From Macrothele yani (taxonomy: Eukaryota; Arthropoda; Arachnida; Araneae; Macrothelidae): 64,000 nt of DNA. The notes beneath the pieces were generated by a model. That model had not been told where the DNA came from, ran no database searches, and saw only the letters and a list, made by a program, of their open reading frames with translations. Of this stretch, positions 21,597-31,634 are shown in pieces (position 1 is the first letter of the stretch; every line of letters starts with the position of its first letter). Both the position numbers and the translations under genes were made by a program. Location of the stretch: NCBI GenBank assembly GCA_039090855.1, contig CM077023.1, positions 77,847,127 to 77,911,126 of the forward strand, read 5' to 3'.

Positions 21597-21821
21597 TTGC
21601 GTGAAGCAAATGAAATTCCTATTGCTTCACAGAGTTCCGGAGACCACACCTCTTACATTGGTAGCACAAAAAATAGATTAATAAAAAGATTACATCAACA
21701 TATAAAAAACTGGAACAAAAAAGAAAAAACTGTACTTACTCAACACTGCATCAATCATAAACAATATCCTGATTTTGAAAATATTAAATTACTAACAACC
21801 CACACAAATGAAAAAAATTAA
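21597..21821 (+). pseudogene. Penelope-like GIY-YIG endonuclease fragment (right arm; mirrored on the left arm)
   Basis: The plus strand encodes SYIGSTKNRLIKRLHQHIKN, the YIG half of a GIY-YIG nuclease with its following Arg and His, then NKKEKTVLTQHCINHKQYPD. This is the C-terminal endonuclease of Penelope-like retroelements. The ORF stops at 21821 and resumes in shifted frames (ICNLQDPTTLDNACKSYKKR, with an A run of over 20 at 21849-21872 causing slippage). The minus-strand copy on the left arm (about 21480-21240) has SYIGSTKK before a stop. No reverse transcriptase is attached to either arm. Confidence 0.75.
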
Positions 21822-22205
21822 GGATTTTTAAAAGTGTTATAATTGAACAAAAAAAAAAAAAAAAAAAAAAAAACAGATAAAATATGCAACTTACAAGACC
21901 CCACCACCCTAGATAATGCCTGTAAGTCTTATAAAAAGCGAAAAAAATCTATAAAAAAGACAAAATCATTACAAAAAGTCACACCATTTAATAAAGGACT
22001 AAAAATAATACACCTGTTTCTACAAATAAATAATAAAAGCTCAAAAATATCTACACTAAAAGAGAAAAAATTGTACTTATGACTGATATACCTACCAACT
22101 CATCCAATAGATGGCGACACATGAGAAACAATCGCCTAACACATACAGGACACAACTCCAGCGGCTACACATACGCGAGAAAAAACCTTGTGTAGATAGT
22201 AGAAG

Positions 22206-22250
22206 GCCCGACGATGTCACTCAGGATGCGCCGAAAGCGTTCACCGTAAC
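22206..22250 (+). ncRNA. Second hammerhead-like motif, right arm of the palindrome
   Basis: CCCGACGATGTCACTCAGGA, then TGCGCCGAAAGCG, is the mirrored counterpart of the motif at 20796-20837. Helix II is weakened by substitutions (GTCAC against GCGCC) and helix III no longer closes well, so this copy is more decayed. Confidence 0.25.
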
Positions 22251-22499
22251 GTGACGAAGAGTCTCTCGAGAGAAGTCTCCCGACCCGATGAGTATAACTT
22301 TCTCTAATACAATCTTTTAATTAATAGTAAATTTAAAACGTTTGATTGTGCGAATGAATGACCTAATTGTTTTATTTATAAAAAAATTAAAAAAAAAAAA
22401 AAAAACCCTTAACATAATTGACCTCTCGGGCTGGGAAGTCATGGAGCAACAACGTGCGAAATACTTTGCCAATATCAGGTAAATAATACTGTTGCTACC

Positions 22500-24150
22500 C
22501 CCCACCCCGGGTCGCCAGATTATCGAATAAAAACAAGCTTTAAGAATTTAGATGTCAGGATGTCAGGCAATGGCTGACGGCCCGGAGGTAGATAGTAGAA
22601 TTTAGAATAATATTTGGGAGCTCTTTTTATCGCCGAAATCTTATGTACTGGTGAAAGGAATTAATCCTGCAGTTTAGCCAATTAAAACCAAGAAATTCTG
22701 ACACTCATTAATTAATCATGCAACTTCAGTACTGGCATGAGACAACAGACATTTAATCAATTAACAACAAAATATGAGGATAATGATGAAGGCGTCTATG
22801 TACAGAGGATTGTGAAGGAGGGGTGTCAACAAGTAGACTCGCCCCTTTCGGGATAGCTCTGAGGCTGAATTTATCATTAAAGTCAATGATTATTAGTTGG
22901 CCTATACAGTCCGGCTTTAAAAACAGTTCTCAGCCGACGAGAGTCTATTGGCTGATCGGAGCCAATCTAATCACAACGGGCATGCATACATAAGTTCTGT
23001 ACTTACAGATATGCTGTTTCCTCAGGTATCCATGTTTGATGTATTTATATTCGAAGCGCACCTGTGTGATGACACGCCCATTTCAGAACGCGCACTATAA
23101 CCAATGGAGAGGGAAGTCGAACCCCATCTCCCACTTTCTCTCGTGCACCGCATTCACCTGCATGAAATCATGGACGCATTTATGCGCACCAATGTCGTGG
23201 TGGAACGAAGCCGCTGACATGTAGAAGGATCCGTTCGTCTCTCCAAAGGTGATTCTCGCATACATCATCGGTCGACATCTCCGTCATTCAGGGCTGTAAT
23301 TCCATCACATCGTGTGACCTCCGGGATACTGGCTTTCTCTTACGTGCATTCTAGCACCAGGAAAAGAAGTATCGTCCTCTCTCCTATTCCTCGCGGTAAT
23401 ATCAACCGCTCGGCCGCTCCTTGTATAGCTGGCCGGCATCTTCGGTCCGAAGCTCTTCCTTCGAGCTGGATCCGCGTCACCGGCCCCTTTCCCTTCACGG
23501 CTCGGAACCAGACTATTCTTTTTCGCTTGTTTACATCTTTCACAGATTCCTTGTTGTTCTTCTTAGGGGTCTGTTTAAACTCTCTTGTCAGCCTCAAAGC
23601 ATTTGGCGCGGTGAAGTGGTATGAAATACATGTCTCTGCATTCGGAATATGTGGTGGGTCCCACTTCCTGAAAAGTACGGAAAACACATAACTTAACTAA
23701 CACTCCTTTGTCTTGCCAAGGTTCAGAGTAGCAAACGCCATAAGTTTCCTGATCTGTTGACACTTTAATGGCTATCCGACTTGATCGACACGCACTAAGG
23801 GGGCGACGCATCGCGTTCCCCACCCCAGGCTAGGATTTCTCCGTTCCCTACCGATTTTTGGCATTAATGTCCCTCTTGAAATCGTCTTTATGGGAGTCTG
23901 AGTGCTTCTCAATTGCCGTCTGGTGTGGTCCCATGATGCTCACAGACCCCCAGAGATGATCCACTAATTCCTTTGTTCTCATTCAGACAAAGAGAATTAC
24001 AACACTTCCCTAATTAAAATAAGTTAATTTCCCAATTAATTTGCAATAGGCCAAATATTTTAATTTAATTATCAACATAATTTAACCAAGCCTATTAAGA
24101 CCGTCCCCCTTTTTAATAGTTACTAATTTAGACCCAATTTTCGCATCAAT
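22500..24150 (-). mobile_element. Possible Gypsy-type solo or truncated LTR
   Basis: On the minus strand a primer-binding-site-like TGGCGACCCGGGGTGG lies near 22520-22505, directly beside the PLE palindrome. Upstream of it, AGCCAATAGACT (CCAAT-like, near 22955) and TTTTTAAAGCC (TATA-like, near 22920) are spaced like an LTR promoter. The segment is richer in G+C than its surroundings and has no retroviral protein; its ORFs overlap on both strands (for example 23314-23691 plus and 23340-23687 minus). The start of the LTR is not defined and no second LTR was seen. Confidence 0.35.
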
Positions 24151-24229
24151 ACCTTTGATATTATGTATATTTTACCTCAGGTTTAGTATTGAAGTAAAAT
24201 AGATCATCAATATATACCTAAAATTGTGT

Positions 24230-25140
24230 ATTGCTTTGAGGTTAATGGATCTTTCATAAAAGTGTGTGCATAAGTACCCATTGGTATACCCTATTTTTGG
24301 ACTAAAAGCCTTCCTTTATCAAAAATGTAGTTTTGGAATAAGCAGAACCTGCAGATGGTTGCCCAATATTCCCTGCTCACCTTTAAACAGAAGCTGTATT
24401 CCTCATAATAGACTTCCAGAATCCGACTTAGCTCTTCTAGGTTTATAGATGTAAATACATTTGTGAAGTCAAGTCCTTATATTTCCTACATACATTTATT
24501 TGATTACCTCTAATGAATTGCAGAATTTTGGAATTATTAACAATCCAGGTATTGTCTGATATTATCATTGATGATCTGCAACAACTGTTGAAATATCTTG
24601 CTAACTTTATTATTATAGCTTTTTGAGCCACAAGTTATAAATCTAAATCCTACTGGGCTTTTATGAAACTTAGGAATAAAGAACATATATGGGAACTCCA
24701 CCTTGTATTCCTTGATCTTTAGAAGTTTAAGATAACCTAAGATTCTCTTAGGTGCAGATTTAAATTCCACTTTATTTACTGATCTATAAATAGTTTCAAT
24801 ATCAAGTTCCCTTGTAAGTACATTCTGCAAATCCATTACCACATTTATCTATTAGTGTACTGATAAATTTATTTTTTAACTTTTCAATATATATCTTAAT
24901 TTTCTTCTAATTTTTAAGGAATTGTGATTTATTATAGAACTTTTTCAGATAGGTATAAATCCTGTGTAGTATAGTGGTATTCCAATGAAAGAATTCTTGA
25001 ACAGGAATCTTGAATTTATCAGAAATTCTGTATACGAAACAATAAAGGCATCTTGTAATATTTCTTTTTATAGTAGAATAAGGGATATAAGCATTCGGTC
25101 TGAATTTGACTCCCAGTCTCATAATGTTTCTCAATTCATC
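24230..25140 (-). pseudogene. Penelope-like element reverse-transcriptase fragment
   Basis: On the minus strand, from about 25140 downward: ISDKFKIPVQEFFHWNTTIL; then FMFFIPKFHK-type text (in the 101-codon ORF 24842-24537: FFIPKFHKSPVGFRFITCGS); then LDFTNVFTSINLEELSRIL near 24460 (motif A); then GIPMGT near 24270 (motif B). This order matches Penelope-like reverse transcriptase. Frameshifts separate the blocks, and the catalytic DD block and GIY-YIG are absent. Its 5' part is cut off at about 25140 by the pogo-like element. Confidence 0.75.
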
Positions 25141-26001
25141 ACCAAAAAGAATGCCGATGCGGCTCTTAGGCCGAAAATTACGGTAATTCAAAAGAGAAAA
25201 GAGACTGCTTTTGAAATTTCCCAATTAGGGAACATGGATGAAACCGCAATGCGTTTCGACCTTCCTGGAAATAAGACGGTGAACCAAAAGGGCGAAAAAA
25301 ATATCTTGATCAAAACGACTGGCCACGAAAAATCCAGTTTCGCGGTTGTTCTTTCCTGTTTGGCCGACGGCAGTAAGCTACCTCCGGCAATTATTTTCAA
25401 ACACAAAACTCTGCCGAAAAGCGTTGTCTTTCCGTCTGGTGTGCTCGTTCGTGCCCATGAAAAAGGATGGATGAACGAATCCGGAACAATTGACCGGTTA
25501 AAGAATGTGTGGAACAAAAGGCCAGGTGCACTTTTGAGGAAACCTTTTCTTTTGGTGTGGGATATGTTTGTTGCACACCATTGTGCAGAAGTGAAAAAAA
25601 CTGCAGAAAATTCAAAAACAACTCTTGCTGTCATCCCAGGTGGGTTGACATCTGTTCTTCAACCACTAGATGTCTGCCTTAATAAGCCCTTCAAGGACAA
25701 TGTGCGGAGGTATTGGGCAGATTGGATAAGTTCCGATTTGCCGACTGAAACCAAGGGCGGAAAACTAAAGAAGCCGGATATCGTTTTGATTGCGCGATGG
25801 GTCAAGGATGCTTGGGATGCGATACCTGCGGAAATGGTCGTGAAATCATTCAAGAAATGTTGCATTAGTAACAAACTTGATGGCACAGAGGATGATGACA
25901 TTTTTATGAGTGATGATGACACTGATTCTGATGACACAGGCATAGATGGGAATACTGATGTTTATGATGACGAGCCGATGACGGAGAAAGACTTTTTTTA
26001 A
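24985..26001 (+). CDS. Pogo-like DDE transposase ORF fused to read-through of antisense Penelope sequence
   Basis: A 338-codon ORF. Residues 1 to about 55 (MKEFLNRNLEFIRNSVYET...) are only the reverse complement of the Penelope fragment and probably not selected protein. From about residue 55 it is a pogo/jerky/CENP-B-type DDE domain. NMDETAM carries the first Asp, LLVWDMFVAHHC the second, and LQPLDVCLNKPFKDNVRRYW the third block; FKHKTLPKSVVFPSG and GWMNESG lie between. The tail is acidic (DDDIFMSDDDTDSDDTG), as in several pogo proteins. All three catalytic Asp positions are present and there is no internal stop, unusual for this window. The DNA-binding HTH region is missing, so it is not a normal autonomous transposase. 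The real start is unclear. Confidence 0.75.
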   Translation: MKEFLNRNLEFIRNSVYETIKASCNISFYSRIRDISIRSEFDSQSHNVSQFITKKNADAALRPKITVIQKRKETAFEISQLGNMDETAMRFDLPGNKTVNQKGEKNILIKTTGHEKSSFAVVLSCLADGSKLPPAIIFKHKTLPKSVVFPSGVLVRAHEKGWMNESGTIDRLKNVWNKRPGALLRKPFLLVWDMFVAHHCAEVKKTAENSKTTLAVIPGGLTSVLQPLDVCLNKPFKDNVRRYWADWISSDLPTETKGGKLKKPDIVLIARWVKDAWDAIPAEMVVKSFKKCCISNKLDGTEDDDIFMSDDDTDSDDTGIDGNTDVYDDEPMTEKDFF

Positions 26002-26237
26002 CTGTTTGGCGAGTCTGACTCGGAATCGGATTTTGAAGGGTTCCGATGAAGTTTTTGGGTATGCAAATTAAATTTAGTATTATATATATAATTTTTTTCG
26101 TTTTCAAATGTTTTTGAATAAATTAATTGAAATTTTTTTTTTCTCATTCCGGGATCGACTTATACGCGAGTTTCCAATTTCTTATGATTTTTTCCTCTGA
26201 AAGTGGGGGTCGACTTATACGCGAGTATATACGGTAA
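25145..26237 (+). mobile_element. 5'-truncated pogo/Tigger-like DNA transposon
   Basis: It contains the DDE half of a pogo-type transposase (next entry) and a right terminus GTCGACTTATACGCGAGTAT followed by ATACGGTA near 26208-26237. A second copy of the GTCGACTTATACGCGAGT-like word (GATCGACTTATACGCGAG) lies at 26152-26172, giving a duplicated subterminal motif. The left half, with DNA-binding domains and left terminus, is missing; the sequence switches abruptly to an antisense Penelope fragment near 25140. Confidence 0.8.
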
Positions 26238-26440
26238 TTTTCCACCAAAACATCCCCGATTCTGATGATTTTTTTTTTCAATGGGTAGCTACTCTCAACT
26301 TATAAAAACCCTGAAAGTTTCAATTTTTTTAAATTTCCAATAGACAAGATATAATTTTTTTTAATTTTGGTGCATGGCAGACATTGTGCAAAAATGCAAA
26401 TATCTCCGTTATTTAGAATAAAAAGAAATACATAAATCAT
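26229..26440 (-). repeat. Dispersed repeat, copy 1 (inverted partner at 54480-54730)
   Basis: Shares words with the reverse complement of 54480-54730: AAATATCTCCGTTATTTAGA, CTGAAAGTTTCAATTTTTTT, GGGTAGCTACT and GGAAAATTAT/TAATTTTCC. The copy follows the pogo terminus directly. No coding potential; the family is unknown to me. Confidence 0.7.
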
Positions 26441-27530
26441 CATTCTTAATTTTTACCAAGGAATCCATTGGTGCAACGAGTTTTTATCTGCTTTAGTTTT
26501 TGAGTTAAGAGCAACGAGAGCCTTTTTGCAATGCTTAAAAAGGCAGTGTAGTACAGCACATAGAAAGCTGCAGTTATTCTTAACCTATCAAAGGAAGAAA
26601 ACAAAACAAAAAAACATTAGGCTTTCGCCTGAGCGCCGAGAAAATAATTTTAAAACATGGTGCATGGCCAGTGCATTGCCACGGTGGCAATGCAGTCGGC
26701 GAACCACGCTGTGTTGTGGCCATAGCTGTGCGGAGACATGGTACCGGAAGAAGAACGGCATCTCTTCTGCACGCAAGAAGCAATCGCACTGCGCGGACGC
26801 ATGTATTGTTGAGCTCATGTTTTAAATGAAAGGAATTCTTTATTTTAAAAAAAGCACGATTAGTTCATGAACGATGTTTATATTTCGATGTCTCACAAAG
26901 CTGCGATCAACTTTTATGTCTGATTTTGATTAGATTTGATCAAATCAGACAACAGGAAGTTGACCTTCCAGGAAACGCACCCCCCCCCCCAACAAATTTG
27001 GTGATTATCATAACATTTAACATCAAAAGATCTTAGTGTTTTGCAAGATTTTCACGCATTTTGTGTCATAGTCTAGATCGTTATGGAAGGAGGGGGGGGG
27101 ATTACTGCCAATGCTTTCACTCTAGACAAGAGACCAACGATTTTAAGACATTTCTTCTGCCCTTTCGACACTCTATGATATCCCGGAGAAATTTCTTCGG
27201 CTAATTTTGGGGTTCTTGTATTTTTAATCAGTTTTTTTTTATTCTCGCGAGTATGTATGTATACCTGGATAAAAAGTTCTGTTGCGCTTTGTTTTCAGAT
27301 TTGTCTTGCGGACGAAATGAAGAATCTCCTTTTTAGATGTTTGGAGGGTTACTGCAAATGACATGTCGCTCAAGACCTTTTTTGCACTTTGATCTATTGG
27401 AGGTTCCATCCATGGACCCCAGACAGAAGTGAAAATCCTTAATTTTAAGGTAAAAATCACACTTCCCACAATACATGAGACTTGCAACAAAATATGTATA
27501 TAATGCATTTAATACCATATGTTGCTCCAA
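26441..27530. other. No recognisable gene; short perfect palindrome inside
   Basis: A palindrome TGCATTGCCAC-G-GTGGCAATGCA spans 26672-26694 (11-bp arms around one base) in a locally GC-richer stretch (26630-26815). C and G homopolymer runs lie near 26981 and 27092. Overlapping ORFs on both strands at 26526-26825 are mirror images caused by composition. No protein family recognised. Confidence 0.4.
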
Positions 27531-27539
27531 AGGTTAACA

Positions 27540-27930
27540 TGTTTAAGGTTTAACAGCAGAATTCAAGACAATTACTACCACACAACACGTCTCATGGCAG
27601 TGAGATAAAAAGCCAAACCACCCAGCAGAACAACCAAACATCACAGACAACCACACCCTACTGTAACACAAGACAACAGGACTGTTGCCATTCTACAAAA
27701 ATAAATTCTTTTGCTGCTGTTGATACATCACTATCAGAAGCAAATGCTCATTTGCATGTTTGAGCATACATGGTTGAAATAAGGAAGAGATTTTGTGCAC
27801 ACATTATTTCTTTCTTCATGCAATAATAATAAACAAAATACCTTTAACTAATTATAAACTTGCCAGAAATCATGGAAACAACAAAAATATATATAATTTT
27901 TTTCTTTAGTACATGAAACATGCCTAACAT
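27540..27930 (-). mobile_element. Candidate 3' LTR of the Copia element
   Basis: On the minus strand, downstream of the RNase H end, a purine-rich GAAAACAGGAGTAG is followed by TTATGTTAGGCATG. A segment of about 390 bp then runs to GGAGCAACATATGG near 27520, with TGTT...CA-like ends. No matching upstream LTR was found near 35.65 kb, so the assignment rests on position and end bases only. Confidence 0.35.
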
Positions 27931-27977
27931 AACTACTCCTGTTTTCAGGATTTTCTGGTATAACTAAATAAACTAGT

Positions 27978-30900
27978 TTAATGTGTATACTTCACAAATA
28001 ACCAATTACAGAACATTTGCAACTTGTCAGTAGTCATAGGTTTTGTTAATAAGTCTGCAATATTCTGTTTTCTTGAAACATGCAAAAGTTCAAAATTCCC
28101 CGGGATAAACATTCTTTTACAAAGAAATAACGAATGTCTATGTTTAGTCCTTTGTTTCTCAACAAAATTTCGTGCAAAGAGTATAGCACTTTTACTAACA
28201 CAATAGATTTTATGTAGTGTCAATGGTAACGAAAAACGCACAGTTTTTCAATATTCGAGACAGCCAAACACTTTCTTTTACAGTCTCAGACAATGCACTA
28301 AATTCAGCTTCCATACTGGATAATGCAACAGTTTTCTGTTTTACAGTTCTCCATGAAATAGGTACACCTCCTAGTGAAACAATATATCCAGTCCCGGATT
28401 TACGATCATCTCTATCTGATGCCAACTGGCATCTGAATATGCTGTTAATTCATAATTCTTGTCATTCGTCAGATCAATACAGTAGTCAGAAATGTCCAAC
28501 ACATATTGGAATACTTGGCACAACATTCTCCAGTACATTTCTGAAGGTTGGCTACAATACTGAGACAACAAAATCACAGGGAACATAATATCTGGTCGTG
28601 TTCTAGATGCCAAGTAAAGTAGGTTTCCGATTAAATTTCTGTAAGGCAGGCACATCTTCTGCATGGCGATCATGTTCTCATGAACATTTTACAATAACTC
28701 AACAGTTCATAGGCAATTTACAACGACCTTCAGATATCTTATCAAATGTGTGTTGCATCTTTTGAATATAACTGTGCTGGTGCATCAATAGTTTACCTTC
28801 TTTCTTCTCAAATTCAACTTCTAAAAACTGTGAGATCAAGTTTAAATCCTTGATATCACATTTGGATTTTATTAATGCAATTGTGTGTTCTATCGTTTTC
28901 TCATCAACTGCAAAAATAGCAAGATCATCAACGTACACTAGGATCAAAACCTAAATTAATGAAGGTTTTATCTAATTCAAAAAACCATTCTCTTCCTGCT
29001 TGATGTAGTCCATACAATGCTTTCTTTAACTTTTAAAACATGATCTTCCAAATGTGGTATAGAAAACCCTTGTGGCTGTTTCATATATATAACTTCATTT
29101 AGTGTACTGTAAAGATATGCACATTTTATATTCAGACGACTGTGAGTCCATCCTTTCAGAATAACTAATAGCACTATAAACACTCTTACTAGTGTAAAAC
29201 AAATAACTGGGGTGAATGTATCAAAATAATCTATACCTTCCACTTGCCTAAACCTCTGAACAACAAGTCGTGCTTTAAAATGTCAGATTTTTCCTCTGGA
29301 ATCTTTCTTGATGGTATATATCCATTTATTTCCCAAGATTTTTCCTCCCACGGGTTTAGGAACAACTTCATAAACATCACGCAATTTCAATGTATATCCA
29401 GTTCTTCAACCATTGCCTTATACCATGCCCTTTCTTCTCGTAACTTCTGAAATTCAGAAAAAGTATTTGGAATTTCTACCTCAACACAATGTGCCTCTGA
29501 ATTAGAGTCAGACACTGAATGGTCACTCAATTGAGATTCTTCATTATAGTCAAGCCTGGGTGAAAAATTAAATTCCGCCAGATTAAAAAATAATATTTTT
29601 CTTTTCACAATAGCCTTTTACCTCATTTTTACTCCTTAGTCACACACCCTTTTCGAGATAATAATAGACATCCTTTTTCCCCCAGCAGATTTTCCCGACT
29701 GACGAGTAACAACTCTTTCCCAATTAATAGGTTTTTCAGATGACATGTGGACTATCAATTTTTGATATTTCACCAGCTTCAAACTTTGAGGTTATATCAT
29801 CTTCAAACTGAGTTTTCTAAATCTGTCAATGGTGTAACGATGGATAAGAATTTGTTAAGGTCCTGTTTTGGTTCAGACTTAATTATTTCCCCCCAAACAA
29901 ACTCATTAAATTTCGCATGTTTCGTTTCTATAACTTCACTTGTACCAGGAAACCAAATTCTATAACCTTTTGTTTTCTTAGCATATCCAACCCAAACTCC
30001 TTTTTTTGCTTTACTATCTAATTTATCTCTATGTTGCCTTGGAATGAAAACATAGGCTAAACTTCCTATTATTTTTAAATGTCGAACAGAAAAATTCCTT
30101 CCAGACCATACATTCAATGGAGCTTTGACATTTAAACTCTTGTGGGGAAATCTGTTTCATAAGTAATTCTGTTCATGTATCACTTCAGCACACAATGATT
30201 TAGGTAAATGACCTTGCGATAGCAATGCCCTTGCACCTTCTACTAGAGTGCAATTAAATCTTCCAGCGCCACTCCATCTCGGGGGAATAGGGGTTTGTCC
30301 TCTCAACCTTAATACCTTCATGTTTCAGATAATTTTCAAAATAGTTAGCAAAGAATACCATTCCATTATCTGTTCTTATACATTTAATATTTTTTTCCTG
30401 TCTGCCTTTCCATTTCAGATTTATATATCTTGAAAAACTTGAATGCTTCACTCTTCTGTCTTAAGAAATAGACAACTGAAAATCTAGAATAATCATCAAT
30501 GATTGTGAAAAAATATTGAGCACCTCCCATAGATGTCACAGGTGCTGGACCCCAAACATCCATGTGCAATAATTCAAGAACCTATGAAGTTCTGATATGT
30601 TCAATGCCTTTAAATGGTGCTCTTTTTGCTTTTGCAAGATTACATAATTCACAATTTTTAATGGTACCAACTAATTTTTCTAGACCAAAAACCATTTAGT
30701 TTTGGAAAATTCATTTAAAGCTGTAGCATTCTAGTGCCCAAATCTTGTATGCCATAGCATAACATTATTTCTGTTTGCCACATGAGCTTCAACAGTAGCT
30801 GATTTCTTTATCACAAATGCTATAATTATATAGAACTCAATTAATGATATTTTTAAAGAAATTTCATTTTTAGTTTTCTTAATAACAATTTCTTTGTTTT

Positions 30901-31170
30901 TGATAAGTGCACTATAACCTGCTACATCAATCAATCTACCTGATTTTAGGTTTCTACTCATCCCTGGAGCATACAATACATTTTTCAAAAGTAGTGATAA
31001 TTTGCCCCTATCTTGTAAAACAGATAATTGCACATTTCCATATCCCAATATTTTTGTTGACCCCTCAAGCAATAATTGCTTCTCTATTAGGTGTGGCACA
31101 AAAACCAATAAATAAACTTTTGTCATTGCAAGAATGTTCTGTAGCTGCTGTATCAATAATCTAGTCTACA
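27978..31170 (-). pseudogene. Copia pol remnant: protease region, integrase, reverse transcriptase, RNase H
   Basis: Read on the minus strand in Copia order. Pre-integrase region near 31156-30731: VLYAPGMSRNLKSGRL ... LWHTRFGH. Integrase core: MHMDVWGPAPVTS, IIDDYSRFSVVYFL, RTDNGMVFF. Integrase C-terminal half: GRNFSVRHLKIIGSLAYVFI. Reverse transcriptase: IDYFDTFTPV, LNIKCAYLYSTLNEVIYMKQ, ILVYVDDLAIF (YVDD). RNase H: WRTVKQKTVALSSMEAEFSA, then ADLLTKPMTTDKLQ. Integrase before reverse transcriptase is diagnostic of Ty1/Copia. Multiple frameshifts and stops split it into at least seven blocks, so it is non-functional, although the YVDD and integrase Asp residues are still readable. Confidence 0.9.
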
Positions 31171-31242
31171 GTACATGTTATGGACATATGTGCTAATGCA
31201 AAAACTGCACAACTAGCAGAGTCACATTTATTTGGTACACTT

Positions 31243-31580
31243 TTACCCATTTGCTTGTTGAAACCTCTTAGGTTTCCGACAATTTTTTGCCAAGTGTTTA
31301 ACTGATCCACACTGATAACATCTAGTTTCTAGATATTTTTCATGCATAAATGAAGGTGTGCCACCCCTTGTGTCCTGTTTCATGAAAAATAAAAGCACTA
31401 TTTTTAACAGAACTATTGGCAAACCATCTCGATGCTGAATCCTATCATATTCTGCTAATAATGCCTGTCTTACATTTGAAGAGCTAAAGTCCTTATCAGA
31501 TAATTGATATAGTTGCATAACCACATTATCATAATTTTGTGGTAACTGGAATATTATTACTCATATCACTAAGCTGTTCT
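31243..31580 (-). pseudogene. Copia gag, C-terminal part with zinc knuckle
   Basis: The minus strand encodes NYDNVVMQLYQLSDKDFSSS, QALLAEYDRIQHR and then CYQCGSVKHLAKNC, a CX2CX4HX4C nucleocapsid zinc knuckle, followed by a basic RKPKRF tail. It continues into the pol region after a stop. The upstream part of gag lies about 3.6 kb away at 35200-35640 because a LINE sits between. Confidence 0.85.
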
Positions 31581-31634
31581 CTGAGATTCAGAGGTTAGCT
31601 CCAAAAAGAAATACAAACTTCCAGATATTTTTAC

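Larger units (their letters stand above)
20511..22488. repeat. Two-kilobase palindrome made from two Penelope-like element 3' regions
   Basis: The left arm (20511 to about 21500) is the inverted complement of the right arm (about 21612-22488). For example, TATTATTTACCTGATATTGG at 20511 mirrors CCAATATCAGGTAAATAATA ending at 22488, and TTACATTGGTAGCACAAAAA appears on opposite strands in the two arms. The arms differ by scattered substitutions and indels. The arms carry the GIY-YIG end of a Penelope-like element pointing outward from the centre. The centre (21480-21575) holds a short tandem repeat of ATAGATTCCTATTGCTTCA-like units. Confidence 0.9.

Noticed and set aside
23314..23691. Overlapping ORFs on both strands of about 115-125 codons
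   Set aside because: Open on both strands because stops are rarer in this GC-richer segment; no protein family recognised and the segment looks like a possible LTR.
24985..25145. N-terminal 55 residues of the pogo ORF as a novel domain
   Set aside because: They are the exact reverse complement of Penelope reverse-transcriptase coding sequence, so this is incidental read-through.
26672..26694. Short palindrome as a regulatory operator
   Set aside because: A single 11-bp-arm palindrome in unannotated sequence with no associated gene; there is no basis to assign function.
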